A stretch of DNA of 13,529 nt, from NCBI GenBank assembly GCA_036244855.1, contig BQKZ01001466.1, positions 84,901-98,429 of the forward strand. Reading direction: 5' to 3'. Shown one piece after another: positions 12,481 through 13,529 of the stretch (positions are counted from its first letter, which is position 1; each line of letters begins with the position of its first letter). This DNA is from Temnopleurus reevesii. Taxonomy: Eukaryota > Echinodermata > Echinoidea > Temnopleuroida > Temnopleuridae. The notes beneath the pieces are model-generated. The model did not search any database, was not told where the DNA came from, and saw only the letters and a list, made by a program, of their open reading frames with translations. A program made the position numbers and the translations under genes.

Positions 12481-13529
12481 TTGATAGCTCATGAATATTC
12501 ATAGATGACATATAATACTATATATATACAATATAAATGTAAAGATGTTTTCAATAAATCTGCACACTAAATGTATTTTACTGCTGTAGCGAAACTTTGA
12601 GATTTGGTGCTCACTGCACTAAAATACATGTACACATGAAGATTTCAACTCATTGGTGAAATGTCAAAACAATATTTTCTATCCAAGCAAAAATCCTCAA
12701 TAATTTCAATGTTTTATGTTACTAAAGGTCCACTTTTGTAGTATCAATATAAACAAGTCTTCCAAAAATCCTCCTCACGTTGGGAAACTAGGAGCAGAAA
12801 GGCAAACAAACTTCTCAAGCTCAAGCTAAAATAAAAACTTTCCACACTACCTCAGAGTCTGTGTAAAAACAGTTCCCAAATGCAAAACTAATCAATCCAA
12901 AAGCCAAAAAATTCTTGGGAAAGGACAAGTCCATATAGCAGCTGTTAACCCAGGCAATGTAAGAGAATGGAGGAACAAAAATGTAGGTGACAGCTGCAAC
13001 AACTTGCAAGAGCAAATTCTAAATTCTTCCATGGAATGAAGGATAAAACTTTTTTACCCTTGTCTGAATGTATCAATCAACTAACAATAAAACACTTCTC
13101 CTCTATCCACTTTTACCCTCTTACTTTGGAATTTCTCTGTTTTTATAACACTTGCTCTTAATGAACAAGTTCAGATAACAAAGTTTCCAGCTGTGACTGA
13201 CATTTGGGAAAGGTTTGGTTTGCTTTTTGACCCACTGACAGCAGAATTCTGCCATTCAAACTGACTAAATACAGGAATTACCAGCTTTGACACGTAAAAT
13301 GGTAAAGTTTAGCATGAAAAACAATATTCAATCTAGCTACATGTACAGTGGAAGCACAAAAGATTCTAAAAGAACAAGAGATTCAATCAAGAGGTTTATT
13401 GATACGGGTAGTTAGTGTTCTGAATTGACCTATTGTTACACCTTTTCATTCGCTTGACCGATCATAGACTAATTGACAGGTATTGTTTGATTATGATGTC
13501 ACATTGCACTCCATGTGATCCTGCTCAAT
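12481..13529. other. Right flank, no gene supported
   Basis: AT-rich sequence. A 64-codon hydrophobic minus-strand frame (12821-13015) lacks splice support and any family I know. Missing upstream exons of the coiled-coil gene may lie beyond 13529. Confidence 0.55.

Noticed and set aside
12821..13015. 64-codon hydrophobic minus-strand frame resembling a membrane segment
   Set aside because: No recognised family, no splice support and AT-driven Phe/Val/Leu content; no second supporting exon nearby.

Overview
This is a metazoan genomic window, most likely from a marine invertebrate. It is AT-rich and CpG-poor and has short exons in long introns with GT-AG boundaries. It also carries a decayed Tc1-family DNA transposon and many scattered TACATGTA palindromes. 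An echinoderm such as a sea urchin fits, but the sequence alone does not prove that. No prokaryotic gene, CRISPR array, rRNA or tRNA was found.

The only host gene I can support lies on the minus strand. Eleven exons (E1-E11, in transcription order from 11765 down to 155) chain together with compatible splice phases into exactly 700 codons. They encode an almost continuous acidic/basic coiled coil. Their order, spacing and several local matches agree with my recollection of vertebrate CCDC158 (coiled-coil domain-containing protein 158). For the last two exons even the codon counts (53 and 31) match the human segments as I remember them. The window holds the middle of the gene; the original N-terminus (above 11765 or beyond 13529) and the C-terminus (below 155) are missing. 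Two exons carry an in-frame TAA in the collinear reading: E7, one codon before its donor, and E11, at a position that is Gln in human. The locus may therefore be a damaged allele, a pseudogene, or contain base errors.

The most striking feature is a graveyard of duplicated exons. At least five of the eleven exons have partial, decayed copies in the neighbouring introns. E3 has nine, in a 195-bp-monomer array with a higher-order repeat of about 533 bp (8281-9955). E8 has three (4194-4587), E7 three (4635-5112), E1 one (10988-11160) and E4 one (7434-7552). Most copies keep a splice signal but carry stops, frameshifts or deletions. One E3 copy (8281-8391) is still open and phase-compatible as an extra cassette exon.

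Intron 7 also contains a 1.7-kb Tc1-like transposon (2468-4175) with TA target duplication, IR/DR ends and a transposase broken by two frameshifts and a stop. It landed 20 bp from the E8 splice acceptor. Intron E1-ward of the gene holds a 170-bp fold-back element (11817-11986), then a CpG-dense, promoter-like island (about 12300-12480) with a possible short first exon. The rest, to 13529, shows nothing I can name.

No new biological system is claimed. The unusual content is the repeated intragenic exon duplication and decay, and the in-frame TAA codons.
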